The notes below the pieces were generated by a model that searched no databases, was not told where the DNA came from, and was given only the letters and a program-made list of their open reading frames with translations. A program made the position numbers and the translations under genes. A stretch of 64,000 bases of DNA from Typhlomys cinereus (lineage: Eukaryota > Chordata > Mammalia > Rodentia > Platacanthomyidae), in the NCBI GenBank assembly GCA_023101885.1, contig JALPQD010000390.1, positions 546,757 through 610,756 on the forward strand, written 5' to 3'. Numbering within the stretch: position 1 is the stretch's first letter; each line of letters begins with the position of its first letter. This document shows positions 47,474 through 58,771 of the stretch, one piece after another.

Positions 47474-47581
47474 GATGGGCCTCTCTTTTTTTATATGAGG
47501 AAAGTTTTCCTTGATCATTTGAAAAATTTCCTCAGGGGTGGTATTTTGAGATTCTTGCTCTGGTATTCCATGAATACGCAT
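46952..47581 (-). other. Chimeric ORF: L1 ORF1 fragment fused to ORF2 C-terminus
   Basis: A 209-codon open frame starts in L1-C ORF1 (MRIHGIPEQESQNTT) and runs, in frame, across the L1-D join into the ORF2 C-terminus ([16 protein letters not shown] ... [18 protein letters not shown] ... RRMYSLIGGS). It combines an ORF1p RRM-like piece with the ORF2p Cys-rich domain. Whether it is ever expressed is unknown; it may be chance. Confidence 0.8.
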
Positions 47582-47643
47582 GTTAGGCTTCTTCAGGGTG
47601 TCCCATATCTCTTGGATATTTCTCTCAAGTATCTTTTTGGCTT
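47479..47643 (-). pseudogene. L1-C ORF1, upstream remnant
   Basis: It matches L1-B ORF1 at about 35310-35482 (NMRIHGIPEQES) and ends where L1-C is 5'-truncated (after TCTTTTTGGCTTT). Confidence 0.75.
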
Positions 47644-48435
47644 TTTGTAGGAGATTTGTTGTCTCTCTTGGATTTGTGTTGTGACAAACATTTTTTGTTT
47701 TATCTCTAATGTCTTCTTAGTGTGTGTTTTTGACTGATATGAGTTAGACAGTATTACTATACTTGGATGGTTATTGCTCATGTTTGCCTTGGTGTTGAAT
47801 GTGCCTGTCTAGGTTTCTTTGGTGCTGTTTCTTAGATGAGGCTATTAAACTGTTAGTGTATCACTTAGGGTGGGTTTAGTAGACAGGGTTTGAAGATAAG
47901 TATGTTAATGTAATTTTTAGCTTTTACTTTCTTGGCAATGTATGAGGGTAAATGGTTAAGTCCCTGAAGTTTTGTGGGTTTTTTGTATGAGTTATATAGA
48001 AATTTTAAACTGTCATGACTATCAATTTTTAGAAACAGAAAGGTAAAAAGGGTTTACTTATCTTAGAGTTGGAGGCAAAGATTCTCTCTTGTTCAATAGG
48101 ATGATTTTTGAAATCTGTTGCATCATGTTGGTTTGCTAACTCATTGCTTGGGTTTTCAAAAATTTTGAAAAGCTTTAGTTCTTTAATGATTATGGGGAAG
48201 GGGGAGAATGGTTATGTAGGGGCTGCCAGGTTGCAGGGGTGATTACAGATATCACTGCCAACCAAACAGTGAGGAGCAAGTCCTGCAACTCAGGACCAAA
48301 AAGAATCTCCCTCTACTGTGGTCTGCTGGTATGCTGAGACCTCAAAGGCATGGTCACAGAGACCACAGCAAACCCATCACAGACCACAGCAAATCCATCA
48401 GGAAGCCACAGGCTCAGTCACCTAAGACCAAAATG
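47644..48435. other. Unassigned spacer
   Basis: I recognise no repeat or gene between the 5' end of L1-C and SINE copy 3. Confidence 0.35.
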
Positions 48436-48451
48436 CAATTTGCAAGTTTTT

Positions 48452-48734
48452 TTATTATTATTATTATTTATTCAACTGTGCGCGTGTATGTGCGCGCATG
48501 TGTGTCTGTGTGTGTGTGTGTCTGTGTATATGTAGAACCACGGACAAATTCGCGAACCACCATGGACGCCTCCACCTCCTTCTGCCCTGGGATTCACAGG
48601 CTCCGCCCTACCAGGACCAGAAGCGCAGGCCGCCCCCGCTTCCGCCTAGCGTCTATAAGTGGGATCTGGGATCGGAACTTGGGACCTTCCGCCTGCAAGG
48701 CGGAGGCTTAACCCCTGAGCCACCTCTCCAGCCC
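48452..48734 (-). mobile_element. tRNA-derived SINE, copy 3
   Basis: Perfect 16-base duplication CAATTTGCAAGTTTTT (48436-48451 and 48735-48750). It is nearly identical to copies 4 and 5 in the body (CGAATTCGTCC-type segment, GCGGAGCCTGTGAATCCC), so it is recent. Confidence 0.9.
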
Positions 48735-48750
48735 CAATTTGCAAGTTTTT

Positions 48751-49090
48751 AAAGATGAAGTTCAGAAGTGGCACTAGTCTCACAGTACTTGGTTTGACTT
48801 TAATTCATTATTTACTAATCTAGCCAGGATAAGTGTCTGTGTTCATGTTCATTTCCTCTGGTTTACAGTTTTAAACCAACAGCATTTGGAGTACAATAGT
48901 TTAAGATATGTGTGTGGCAGAGCCTCTTCTGTGATGTATTTTGGTTGAAGATTTGTAAAAATTTTATGGTCCTTCTTGATGAGGAGACTTCAAGGATTTT
49001 TGGATAATTACACAAAGTTTATTCTCTAGGTCTTTACTGGCTTAAGCCATATGATAGAAGAAACAAATTACCCCATCAAACAAATGAGTT
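48751..49090. other. Unassigned spacer
   Basis: I see no gene in this stretch. Confidence 0.35.
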
Positions 49091-49132
<42 letters not shown>

Positions 49133-49420
49133 CTTGATGGCAAGAGCATTTTAATTTACTTCTCTTTCCCAAGGTACAGCATGCTCTGGGGACATGCACT
49201 CTCCCAGGATTCAAAATGATGAAACTTCTTCTGAGAGCTTCAGTACCTCAGAAGAATAATTTGTCCCAGAGTGGAAGCTCATGAATTCCTCATGAAGAAT
49301 AACAACAATAAATTGAAGTAACTCCTGGGAAGTCTGATCTCTTCTCTGTGCCACGGCACAGGCGAGAGAGGGAATGGAATGCAAGTTGACAAGAAGTCTA
49401 GTTACTGCCCCATTTCAAAC
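49091..49420 (-). pseudogene. Likely processed retrocopy with a long poly(A), parent unknown
   Basis: A T run of about 35 bases (49091-49125) is, on the minus strand, an unbroken A tail. ATTAAA, a variant poly(A) signal, lies about 25 bases before it (complement near 49151-49156). Such a long pure tail suggests a young insertion. No open frame or known 3' UTR is recognised, and I did not find a clear flanking duplication. Confidence 0.45.
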
Positions 49421-49574
49421 TTAATTCCTTTCATCACTTTCAAAGAAGAAAGAAATTCATCAGAGTGTAAGTTTAGGTTGTGTTTAAAATCCCTGTTTCA
49501 CTGTTGACTTTTTGAGAAGTTTGGAATGAATTAAGTGGAGTTATGGAAAAACAAAATAAATGCATGATAGCTCA

Positions 49575-50030
49575 GGTTCTTTGCTAGTTAGATGCAGGTG
49601 TCAATTGTGATAATTGAGGACTGAGCCTTTAAACACACTTGTAAAAAATTACTAGTTGAGGAAAACCTTGATCAACCCTGTGGGAGATTATCTAACAGGA
49701 ATTAGGTAGGAAGACACAGTCCATGGTGGGTGGAGCTATCTCTGGCAGGTAGAAAAAATGGAGGAGGTGATTCAGTACTTTGACATCCTTCAGCTGACTT
49801 GGTCAGAGTTGCATTCTAACCAATGAGGTGTGTCATTTTCATCAACTTCTATTTATATAATGTGACCAGTTCCCCTGATATTGGTATGAGCTTCTTGCCA
49901 AGCTTGACTGTGAACTGTAACTAGAATCAAAAGCAAGAATAAAACCCCTCTTTTCCCCAAAGTTGTTCGGTAATGAATTTATCAGCAACATGTAGGAATT
50001 TGTCAGCAACATGCAGACACTCCTTAGCAC
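49575..50030 (+). mobile_element. MaLR-type LTR, diverged
   Basis: It has the same order as 12895-13312: GATGCAGGTGTCAATTGTGA, then GGTATGAGCTTCTTGCCAAG, AAGAATAAAACCCC and TTATCAGCAACATG. The boundaries are approximate. Confidence 0.55.
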
Positions 50031-52461
50031 ATCATAACTAGGTTATAAGGTCTAGCAAGAACTTGTTATAAACAACAGAGGTAAGGGAAGTCATGAGCAA
50101 GTTGAATTGAAGTCCATGTACTCAAAGTATCACACTTCCTTAGGCTACATTTCCACAATGACCTTCCCTGAACAGGAGAGCTCTAGGGACTCCAATTGCA
50201 TGTGTGTAATATCAGTATAGAAAGTTACACTGGGTCAAAAGCATCACACTTAAGACATGAGCATAAACTTCAACAAGAGAGTTACATACAACATAATTTC
50301 TAGCCAATCTTCAGTACAAAGCAGAATTTCTTTTTAACTTCACTTAACTCTTTGGGTTCAATAATGATTTAACGTGCTTTTGACATTAATTTGTAATCTA
50401 GAAAAATATAAGGGTTTACATTAGGATGTTGAAAGACTACAGGTTCCCTCCTGGGACCGATGAATAATGTAAAGACAAGGGAGCTTTGAATTCAATCCAA
50501 GTAAAACTTGTTTTATAATGTTCTCAGGGACTGCAGCTTTAGACACAAGACCCTTAAACACCTTAATTGTCTGGTCTGAAGTATGAGGATAACCTCATTT
50601 CCTGAACCTGGCTAGGTGGAAACCAAGTATACTGGCATTTTCAAGGTTCCTGTCAGGAACAGTTTGGTCAATTTAAATACTGTGCAGTTCTTACCTAAAT
50701 GCAGTTTAGCCTCATATTTATTATATTATGATGCTAGTCACATCTGTCATTAGCAGTGAGGGCTTTAAAGCAGTTTGCAACTTATCTTCATTTTTATGTT
50801 CTTTAGTTAGACTTGTTTATTTAAAAGGTGATGTGTGCATTAAGTCCTCTTATTTTTTTAGAATTTTTGAGATTTAGAGTTCTAAGTTTGTAGCTTGGAA
50901 TTGTTTCCCACTTTCTACTCTGACAGTCCATAAAGAGACACTTCTGGTCAGGTTCCCAAGTGTATATGGTAAGTGCTTTACCCACTGAGTCATTTCCTCA
51001 GTCCTAAAACTTCCTCAGTTTAAGCTTTCTTGCAATGGACAGACCAAGACTTAATTTGCTTCTGAAGAATAATTGCATGGAATCACATTTCCATCAACTT
51101 AACAGGGGAAGAGACATAATTTTGATGTGTAAAATTGCTTAATATTGTTGTCATATTATGAATAGTGCATCTGGAAGGCTTTTACTTGCCACTCCACTTG
51201 TGTTGAACATTGATGCTGTCTCACTTGGTCAAAGTGACATAGTTCTTCCAAAAAAGAATAAGATGTTTCATCTAGTGATGTAATTTCACACAAAAAGCTA
51301 GATACTAGATTATCCTATTCTTTCCTAAAGGAAATGAATCATTGCACTTGAGTTTTTTGATGGAAAAAATGTATCTTTTCCACTTATTTGGCCATTTATT
51401 TGTTTCATTAAAAGTCTCATAGTTTTATGTTGTTCTCAAAATCATATTAACTATTTCCTTTTTTTTTGGTTGGGATACTGATGGAACCTGGGAGGATGCA
51501 CATGCTGGACAAATGGTCCATTTGCATTCAAATCTTAAAAATTACTTTCTAGACTTCCTAGTGGTTAAGTATTGAAGCTGATGTATATGATTTTCCCATT
51601 ATATTTTATATGCTGTTCCCTTTTGTCTCATGTTTCTCATATATCTTCTATTGTACAACAGTTTTTGAACAGTTTTTTTAAAAGTACATTTTAGTTGATT
51701 CTTCTGGGTTTTCTATGGAGAAGATTATTTTCCCTGTAGATATGGATACTAAATTTCTAATTTTCTGTAATTCTCACATTTCATGTCCTTTTTTAGGTTG
51801 TGAGCTCTAACACAATGTTCCACTTATAACTTTTTGGCAACTATATTGTGTCTTTCCACAAGATTTATTCTGACACTTGGTAGAATAGAATTCAAACCGC
51901 AGGTGACTCTTCTTTGAAAACCATTCTCTAGGATATGTCTTACTTTCTTGCAAATGAGTTTGAATGTTTGTAGTGTTTGGCCACTACCCACAAACATTTT
52001 TAGAGCTTTGCTCTTCTTTTTATTATGTAAATTTATATTTGCAAAGTTAGAATCAGATCTGGAGCTTACCATGTGTCAAGAAAGCTTTTTCACTGAACTA
52101 TATTCTTAACCCAAATGCTTTTTAGTTATAGTCTGGAAAAGTTTTTGTGAGAATTAATTAATTTTTTTCTAAATTCCATGACAGTAACAGTAATGGTTTT
52201 ATCTTTTTTCATAAAGGTAGTGGATAATGTTATTATAGTTTTCAGATTTTGAACCATTTCTTATTCAAAACCAAATTTACTCTTTAAACCACTTAACTCA
52301 TAATACTCCACACTATATTTATAATATCTTTATATTAGTAAACATACTGATATTTAAATATCTAAACACATGCATATTTAATCCATTAGCATTTTATTGA
52401 GTCAGTTTCTGCTCTTACATGTTATGATGCAGTTTAAGTTATTGAGCGGATTATAAGTTCC
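50031..52461. other. OR upstream region, no gene seen
   Basis: The stretch is AT-rich. Weak SINE-like remnants lie near 50900-51005 (GTGCTTTACCCACTGAGTCA) and 51465-51530. I see no exon that I can support. Confidence 0.35.
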
Positions 52462-52483
52462 TTGTTTTTCTTGCCATGGACAG
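52462..52483 (+). other. Predicted splice acceptor upstream of OR 52493
   Basis: TTGTTTTTCTTGCCATGGACAG ends in AG at 52482-52483, ten bases before the first ATG. It fits the join of a non-coding 5' exon. Confidence 0.55.
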
Positions 52484-52492
52484 GAAGTCTAA

Positions 52493-53440
52493 TTGATGGC
52501 TCACAGAAATTATACCAGGATCACAGAATTCATTTTCACTGGCCTGAAGTACCACCCCAAGCTGCAGGTTTTCCTTTTCTTGCTCTTTCTGCTGTTCTAC
52601 CTTGTTACTATGACAGGAAACTTAGGCATGATTGCTCTCATCCGAGTCGATGCCCGCCTCCACACACCTATGTACTTTTTTCTCAGTCACCTGTCATTTG
52701 TGGACATCTGCTTTTCCTCCGTTGTGGGTCCCAAAATGCTCACAGACTTCTTCAATGAAAGGAAGAGCATCTCTTTCCTGGGATGTGCCTTGCAACAGTG
52801 GTTCTTTGGGTTCTTTGTGGCGATCGAGTGTCTTCTCTTGGCATCCATGGCCTATGATCGCTATGTGGCCATCTGCAACCCTTTGCTGTACTCAGTTGTT
52901 ATGTCCCGAAGACTCTGCGTGCAGCTGGTAGCTGGACCCTATGCCGCTGGTTTCTTCAACACCATGACTCACACCACGGCTGCTTTCCGACTTCCTTTCT
53001 GTGGCTCCAACATCATCAATCATTTCTTCTGTGACATGTCTCCCATCCTTTCTCTCATATGTGCCGACATCAGGATCAACAAATTGCTAGTTTTCATCGT
53101 GGCGGGAACCGTGCTGGTTGTTAGCAGCACCACCATCATAGTTTCCTATTTCCACATCCTCCTTGCCATCCTGAGGATCCGCTCTGCCGAAGGGAGGAGG
53201 AAAGCCTTTTCCACCTGCTCCTCACACATCACGGCCGTTTCCATCTTGTATGGGACACTCTTCTTTATCTATGTGAGGCCAAGTGCCATTTCTTCTCTGG
53301 ACCTCAATAAGGTGGTGTCGGTGTTCTACACAGCAGTGATCCCCATGTTGAACCCGCTCATCTACAGCTTGAGAAACAAAGAAGTGAAAGCAGCCATGGG
53401 TAGGACCATCACCAAGAGCAAGCTTCTCATCAAAAGTTAA
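52493..53440 (+). CDS. Olfactory receptor, class II, family 5-like
   Basis: This is a complete 315-residue odorant receptor, expected in olfactory cilia with Golf coupling. With the first Met: NYT glycosylation site at 6-8, GN at 42-43, HTPMYFF at 57-63, [10 protein letters not shown] at 119-128, C98 and C180, SY at 218-219, KAFSTCSSH at 237-245, and a canonical PMLNPLIY at 284-291. ATG codons at 52493 and 52496 are both possible; the second gives the same length as the 8907 protein. The coding exon is richer in G+C than its flanks. It stands 33 kb from the other ORs, separated by the L1 nest. Family 5 from motifs; subfamily uncertain. Confidence 0.95.
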   Translation: MMAHRNYTRITEFIFTGLKYHPKLQVFLFLLFLLFYLVTMTGNLGMIALIRVDARLHTPMYFFLSHLSFVDICFSSVVGPKMLTDFFNERKSISFLGCALQQWFFGFFVAIECLLLASMAYDRYVAICNPLLYSVVMSRRLCVQLVAGPYAAGFFNTMTHTTAAFRLPFCGSNIINHFFCDMSPILSLICADIRINKLLVFIVAGTVLVVSSTTIIVSYFHILLAILRIRSAEGRRKAFSTCSSHITAVSILYGTLFFIYVRPSAISSLDLNKVVSVFYTAVIPMLNPLIYSLRNKEVKAAMGRTITKSKLLIKS

Positions 53441-53727
53441 ACAAAGAACAGAAAGTGGCGGATCAAAGGCAAAGCTTCCACACATGACTTTCCTGAACGT
53501 CATTTCTGGTTGTCATTCATAGAATTAAGGACTGACATCCTTCCATCCTTCCATCCTTCCACATGGCTTTTATTTTATTCCCTATAGTTAAGCTAAATTT
53601 CATCATGCGCCTATAAATGCCAAAAATTTTATTCATGGACAGAGATGGAACATTTATGCTACCCTTAAGTATCGTTATAATTGGAAATAATATAAAATCT
53701 AGCAAATATTAGAACCCCCTAATTATT

Positions 53728-54029
53728 TTTTTTAAATTTTATTATTATTATTTATTATTATTATTACTATTTATTCAACTGTGCGCATGTGCGTGTGTAT
53801 GTGTGCGTGTGTGTGTCTGTGTATGTGTAGAACCACGGACGAATTCGCGAACCACCATGGACGCCTCCACCTCCTTCTGCCCCGGGATTCACAGGCTCCG
53901 CCCTACCAGGGCCAGAAGCGCAGGCCGCCCCCGCTTCCGCCTGGCGTCTATACATGGGATCTGGGATCCGAACTCAGGACCTTCCGCCTGCAAGGCGGAG
54001 GCTTAACCCCTGAGCCATCTCTCCAGCCC
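53728..54029 (-). mobile_element. tRNA-derived SINE, copy 4
   Basis: Perfect 16-base duplication GAACCCCCTAATTATT (53712-53727 and 54030-54045). Minus-strand head GGGCTGGAGAGATGGCTCAG. It lies 290 bases downstream of the OR stop. Confidence 0.92.
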
Positions 54030-54097
54030 GAACCCCCTAATTATTAATCCTAGCATACCACTAGAGATCATACCAATATTAATACCAGGTGTTGTAC

Positions 54098-54278
54098 ATT
54101 ATTTTTTAATATTTTATTTATGAGAGAGAGAGAGAGAGAGAAATAGGTAGAGATCAGAGTAGAACTTTCAGTAGCTACTCCACTTTTTTTAATTATATGA
54201 GCTTCTGGAGATTGAACTCAGATCGTCAGTTTTGTGAGCAGACACCTTACCTATTTACCTATTTTTCCAGCCCCAGGC
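54098..54278 (-). mobile_element. B3-like SINE, diverged, with (GA)n
   Basis: Minus-strand head GGGGCTGGAAAAATAGGTAA, then ATCTGAGTTCAATCTCCAG and an AGTTCTACTCTGATCTC segment that resembles B3. A GA run at 54122-54140 adjoins it. Confidence 0.5.
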
Positions 54279-54684
54279 GTGATACATTGTGACAACATAC
54301 ATGTCCCCTTTTCCTACACACAAATTGAGAACGTCAGACAGAACACAAAGCTGGGTTCACAAATAATTTAACTATATAAGTTCCTCTTGTTTATTCTTTT
54401 TGCTATATGGTATTTTCTTTATTCTTATCTTCTAAAATAAAACAATCATTTTATAAAAAATGTAGACAAGCAAAATAGCATCAGTGATAATAATAAAATC
54501 CCATAGTCATGCTCTTCTATCAGGAGACAAATCCTGGTATCTATATCTTTCTGTAATGTACTTGAATATTAAATTGATATACTTACTATTTATATTTAGC
54601 TTTTTTCCTTTTTTTAAGCTAAAGTTTAATAGGAATACCTTATTATAGAGATTAAGAATAAATTTAAAGAAGTAAATGAGAAAA

Positions 54685-54815
54685 CCAGGCTTGGCATGGT
54701 GGTATACACCTGTAATTCCCCAAACCCTGAGGATCAGATGGGAATACTAGGGATTATAGGGTACTCTGAGCTACAAAGAAAGTTCAGGTCTGGGTAACAT
54801 AGTGTAACTTGATGT
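54685..54815 (+). mobile_element. B1-like SINE (7SL-derived)
   Basis: CCAGGCTTGGCATGGTGGTA, then ACACCTGTAATTCCCC and a GGTCTGGGTAACATAGTG segment follow the order of B1 elements, on the + strand. It is diverged. Confidence 0.65.
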
Positions 54816-54953
54816 TAGAATTAAATAGATGAGCAACTCAATAAATAAAAAAGAAATAATACTAGAAAATTCTATAACTTGTTTTCATGATAGTTTTGAA
54901 AATGCTTATTTTTTAAGAAGGGTGAAGGAAAGAGGGAGACATGGGGCAGAGAA

Positions 54954-54955
<2 letters not shown>

Positions 54956-55003
<48 letters not shown>
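54956..55003. repeat. (GA)n microsatellite
   Basis: A long GA dinucleotide run with a few interruptions at its 5' side. Confidence 0.9.
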
Positions 55004-55006
<3 letters not shown>

Positions 55007-57790
55007 GTTTCCCAATAATGTAAGTTTTCTCCTTTTACTATATGGGTTCTGGGCATTGAATTCAAGATGCCAGAATGTTTACTTGCTGAGCCTTCTTGGT
55101 GTCCCTGTTATCTGCTTCTTTCCAATATATAAAAAGCTATAGAGTCAATGAAGTTTAAAGGCATTTTAACACCTTTCTTCCCATCTTAGAGTGCACTGAG
55201 GACTTCAGAAGCTCCAGTTATTTTCAGGGAAGGTAAAATGATGCTTGAAAGTGTCTGCTTACATAATCCAGAGTCTATAATTATTTTTATTGCTGCTATT
55301 AGGCATGGCATAAAATATAATAAACTCTTCATGGTTAAAAGATGATTATGGAAAAATAAAGGAGGTACATGATACCATAGTGATACAAGAAACAAAAAGC
55401 ACACTGTAGATTCAGCTAATCTAGCTACATTGTTGGGTGACAAGGGACTTCTCAGATGATAGAATAGCAGGGTCACCACCCCTGTTTTCTTCCCCAAGGG
55501 ATAGTTGAAGCTGTGTTGACCTAGAATTTTCTAAATTTAGCACTTTACTAAGAATACTGGGCATAGAATGATTCTGGGTCAAGTGGGTTACTCAGCTCTG
55601 CAGGGAACTGTAGATGCAGACAAATGAGATAGTCAATAGAACAGGGATAGCAAGACTTCATGCTGAGATTGTCCTAGAGAGAAGACACGTGCATGGGCTG
55701 TGTTACTCAAGACAAAGAAACAGTGCCAATAGCTTGCTGCAAATGGATTTATATTTTAACTCAGAGAAATACTTCTATTTAACTTACTTATCTTTGACTA
55801 ACGAGATGGGAATTGAGAAAAGCTACCTCGGATGTGAGTGTGGGTTGCTGCTTTAGTACAATAAGACAATTCACTGCTTTTTCTTTTTCTAAGAAACTTC
55901 AAGACTTGGGCTGTGCCTGACAACAGAGAATTTTTGGATTCTTGTAGCCACTCAGGATTCTTGTCTACTGTGACCCAGAGCCCAAAGTAGTTGGCACATG
56001 GCACAAATGTTGTGACACAGTAGTGGACAGCTTTGCGCTTGGTATCATAACATTTCATGACAGTGACTCAGATAATTGTGAAGTTAGTCTGGAGCTATGA
56101 CATACTTCAGTGGTCTTATCACTCAATATTCTTGATAGATATTGTGATAATTCTCCCTGCTGCTAGAAAATATGATCTTCTTCTCTTGCTTTCGTGATAA
56201 GTGATATCTATACTGGATGGGAATCACTTCTATTGATTTTGGACAGTAAATTTTCCTGGTTTTTTTTTTTTTTTAAAGAGACTTCTCTTTCACATTGTCT
56301 TTGAAAATTATTCCTATGATAGGTAGGATTATCTGTATAGAGGAATCTCTAAATTTGAATTAGTCTAACAAATGGAATAATAGGAGTTTTCACTCAAGTT
56401 TAATGCACCTGGAATATTCCTATGATTCTAGGTTACTTCCCAATACTTTTGAGCCAGAAGCAAGGGTATAGCTGCCTGGGCAGGATTTGAATTTGTACTC
56501 TGTCCAACACCCTCTTGCCCTATTTCATCCCTTCTATAATTGTATAAGAAAAATAACAGTTCACACCTCATGCTTTGCATGTCCTTCTGCTTCTAGGACA
56601 CTGGATTTCATGAAGACTGAAGCATGTGCATTGCCTGTACTCTCCTTCAGTAGATATCTGCACCCAAGGAGGGTTCTAGAAAATTCTGCTTATACTTTCT
56701 TCCCTAATCCTGTTGAGTGTTTGGTAATCAAATTTTTTTTCTTTTACAGATCAGATGGGTAATGTGCCAACATCGTAATAAGACTTGTGGGAGGTATGTG
56801 TCACACAAGCACACACACACTCAATCATGCTTATGAACTGGAAAAGGATCCAAACTGAATTTCCAGTTCCTGAATTTAAAGCTGTAGGCTTCAATCACAC
56901 ATTAAGTATATTTTTATGATTTTTGCATTAGGAGAAGAAAAAATTAAACTCTTGAACCAATAATTTCCTCTACTACATTGAATAACCAGGGCAATCATGT
57001 CCCTCACTGTTTATTAGGATTCCGGGAGTTATGGTTCAGAGTAGAGTCAATGAGAAGGCTTGTTTCACACTTGAGCAAGTGAGGTGACATGTTCACGCCC
57101 TTTTCAATAAGGCTAGTTAGCTCACAGTAATGCCCAAGAGTTGCTCTGAATCTGCACTGTGATTGATCCCACTGTATCACTTTCATGAAGGAGCACATTG
57201 ACCCTACCATCCTTTGGGAGTTACAGAGATGGAAGAAAAGTACAGCTCACATATCCTTAGATTGTCCTCCTCAAAATGTCTGGGGACGCTGACAAGTTGG
57301 ATATAGCCATTTTTTTTATATCTTATCCATAGGCAAGTAATTTTATAAATAATTTGACAAGAAGTTTCTGGTTTGTAAGTCTCTGTGCACCTGAGATGTC
57401 TTTGCACATAGAACTCAGTCTTTGGAATGGAGCAGAAGTTATTAGGTCTTGTTAGATTAAATCTTTACCTGAAGTGTATAGAGATTATTTGAATAAGTAC
57501 TTCTTTTTCTAAGCCACAGTGTTTCATGGTTTGTTCATCCAATGAGTAGAACCTGGGGCACATTTACCTGGAAAGATCCATTGTCTTAACTCAGCATTGT
57601 GGATCAGAATCTGCAGTCATCTCATATCTCTCTTGAGCAAATATGGCTATGTATATTTTGAGGTTTACAAAAACAAATGTGGTCTGGCAAAGAACAGACT
57701 TCTATAGACTAACAAGAGGGCAGTAGGAGACTTTGTGCCTCACAGAGACTGCAGAACCACTTTCTCTGAACATCTATTTTACTTCTTTTT
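55004..57790. other. Unassigned region
   Basis: Nothing I can name lies here. The longest open frames (for example 55798-56058 minus and 55186-55497 minus) resemble no family that I recognise. Confidence 0.35.
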
Positions 57791-57803
57791 AAAACAGAGG
57801 AGG

Positions 57804-57965
57804 CATGCACATTAAAGGATTCTCCGGGGATTGGGGGAGGGGAGGCACTGGGGGTGGGGAGGGAGGGGTAAGGGGAGGACAAGTAGAGGGGTGGGGGGAG
57901 GAGGAGGGAGGGAACTGGTGTACCTATTAAGTTTGTATGAGCGGAGATAATAAAAAATGTTTAAA
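57804..57965 (+). mobile_element. L1 3' end fragment, + orientation
   Basis: A GGGGAGG-rich purine tract followed by GGAACTGGTGTACCTATTAA, GTTTGTATGAGC and an A-rich tail is the L1 3' end. AAAACAGAGGAGG flanks it (57791-57803 and 57966-57978), a 13-base duplication. Confidence 0.75.
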
Positions 57966-57978
57966 AAAACAGAGGAGG

Positions 57979-58222
57979 TAATTTTTTATTAATTAATTTG
58001 CTTTTTCCACTCATACAAACTTAATAGGTACCCTGGTCCCCTCCTTTCCTCCATCCCTCCCTGGACCCCCTTGCTCCCTCCTTATCTTTTCCCCTTCCTT
58101 CCCCCCTCCCTCCTTTTCTTCCATTGTCCCCTCTCCCCCCATCCCTGGAGCATCCTTTAGTGTGAATGTCAAGCTTCCCTCTGGGTCCTCCACTCTAATA
58201 AGGTGCAAGGACTCAGTAGCAT
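57979..58222 (-). mobile_element. L1 3' end fragment, - orientation, same target
   Basis: TTTCCACTCATACAAACTTA followed by a TAGGTACC and a pyrimidine-rich tract is the same L1 3' end reversed. CAGAGGAGG occurs at 57970-57978 and 58223-58231, a 9-base duplication. The 3' ends of this and the preceding fragment face each other. Confidence 0.7.
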
Positions 58223-58231
58223 CAGAGGAGG

Positions 58232-58755
58232 CAATGCTTTGAATTAATAAAATAATTAAATTTCTATCTATAATTTAGTGCATTAGCATGACAACAAGGC
58301 ATTTTAAATATGTGTACCCGATTTTGTTACTGAGATTGATTAAAGTGATTAAAAGACTCTGGGGCATAACAATTGTCAAATATCTAGAATATAGTTACCA
58401 AATGAAAAAAATCAAGAAATATCACGATTCATATCCAAAGTGTTCTCTGTTTACTACTACTTCCAGTAATTTTCTAAGCTACATATCTGTGTAACATATA
58501 GATAATTCTTTATATCATGAGATAATCTATTTTATAAAAAAATAGGATTTGGGAATAGATATCCTTAATATGACTATAAGATAAAGAACTATTAGCTACA
58601 TTCTTACAATATTTTTCTATGTGTATGCATATATTAAATACAACAAAATTAAACAAATTGTATTTATTAAATTATATATAAATTATATATAATAAATAAC
58701 TATCAATTATATTTTAATTTATTTAGTTGGAACTAAATAATAAATCTCAATATTT
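58232..58755. other. Unassigned AT-rich spacer
   Basis: I see no gene in this stretch. Confidence 0.35.
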
Positions 58756-58771
58756 TCAAGCGAAATATTTT

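Larger units (their letters stand above)
40575..47643 (-). mobile_element. L1-C, split by L1-D
   Basis: Minus-strand L1 with an A-rich tail and 3' UTR (40590-41603), a nearly intact ORF2 (41604-45423) and ORF1 (45474-45902 resuming at about 47479-47643), where it is 5'-truncated within ORF1. The ORF1 reading is interrupted by a younger L1 (45916-47473). No clear target-site duplication was seen at its outer ends. Confidence 0.88.

Noticed and set aside
55798..56058. 86-codon minus-strand frame resembling a processed coding fragment
   Set aside because: I could not name a parent, and no tail or duplication was seen.
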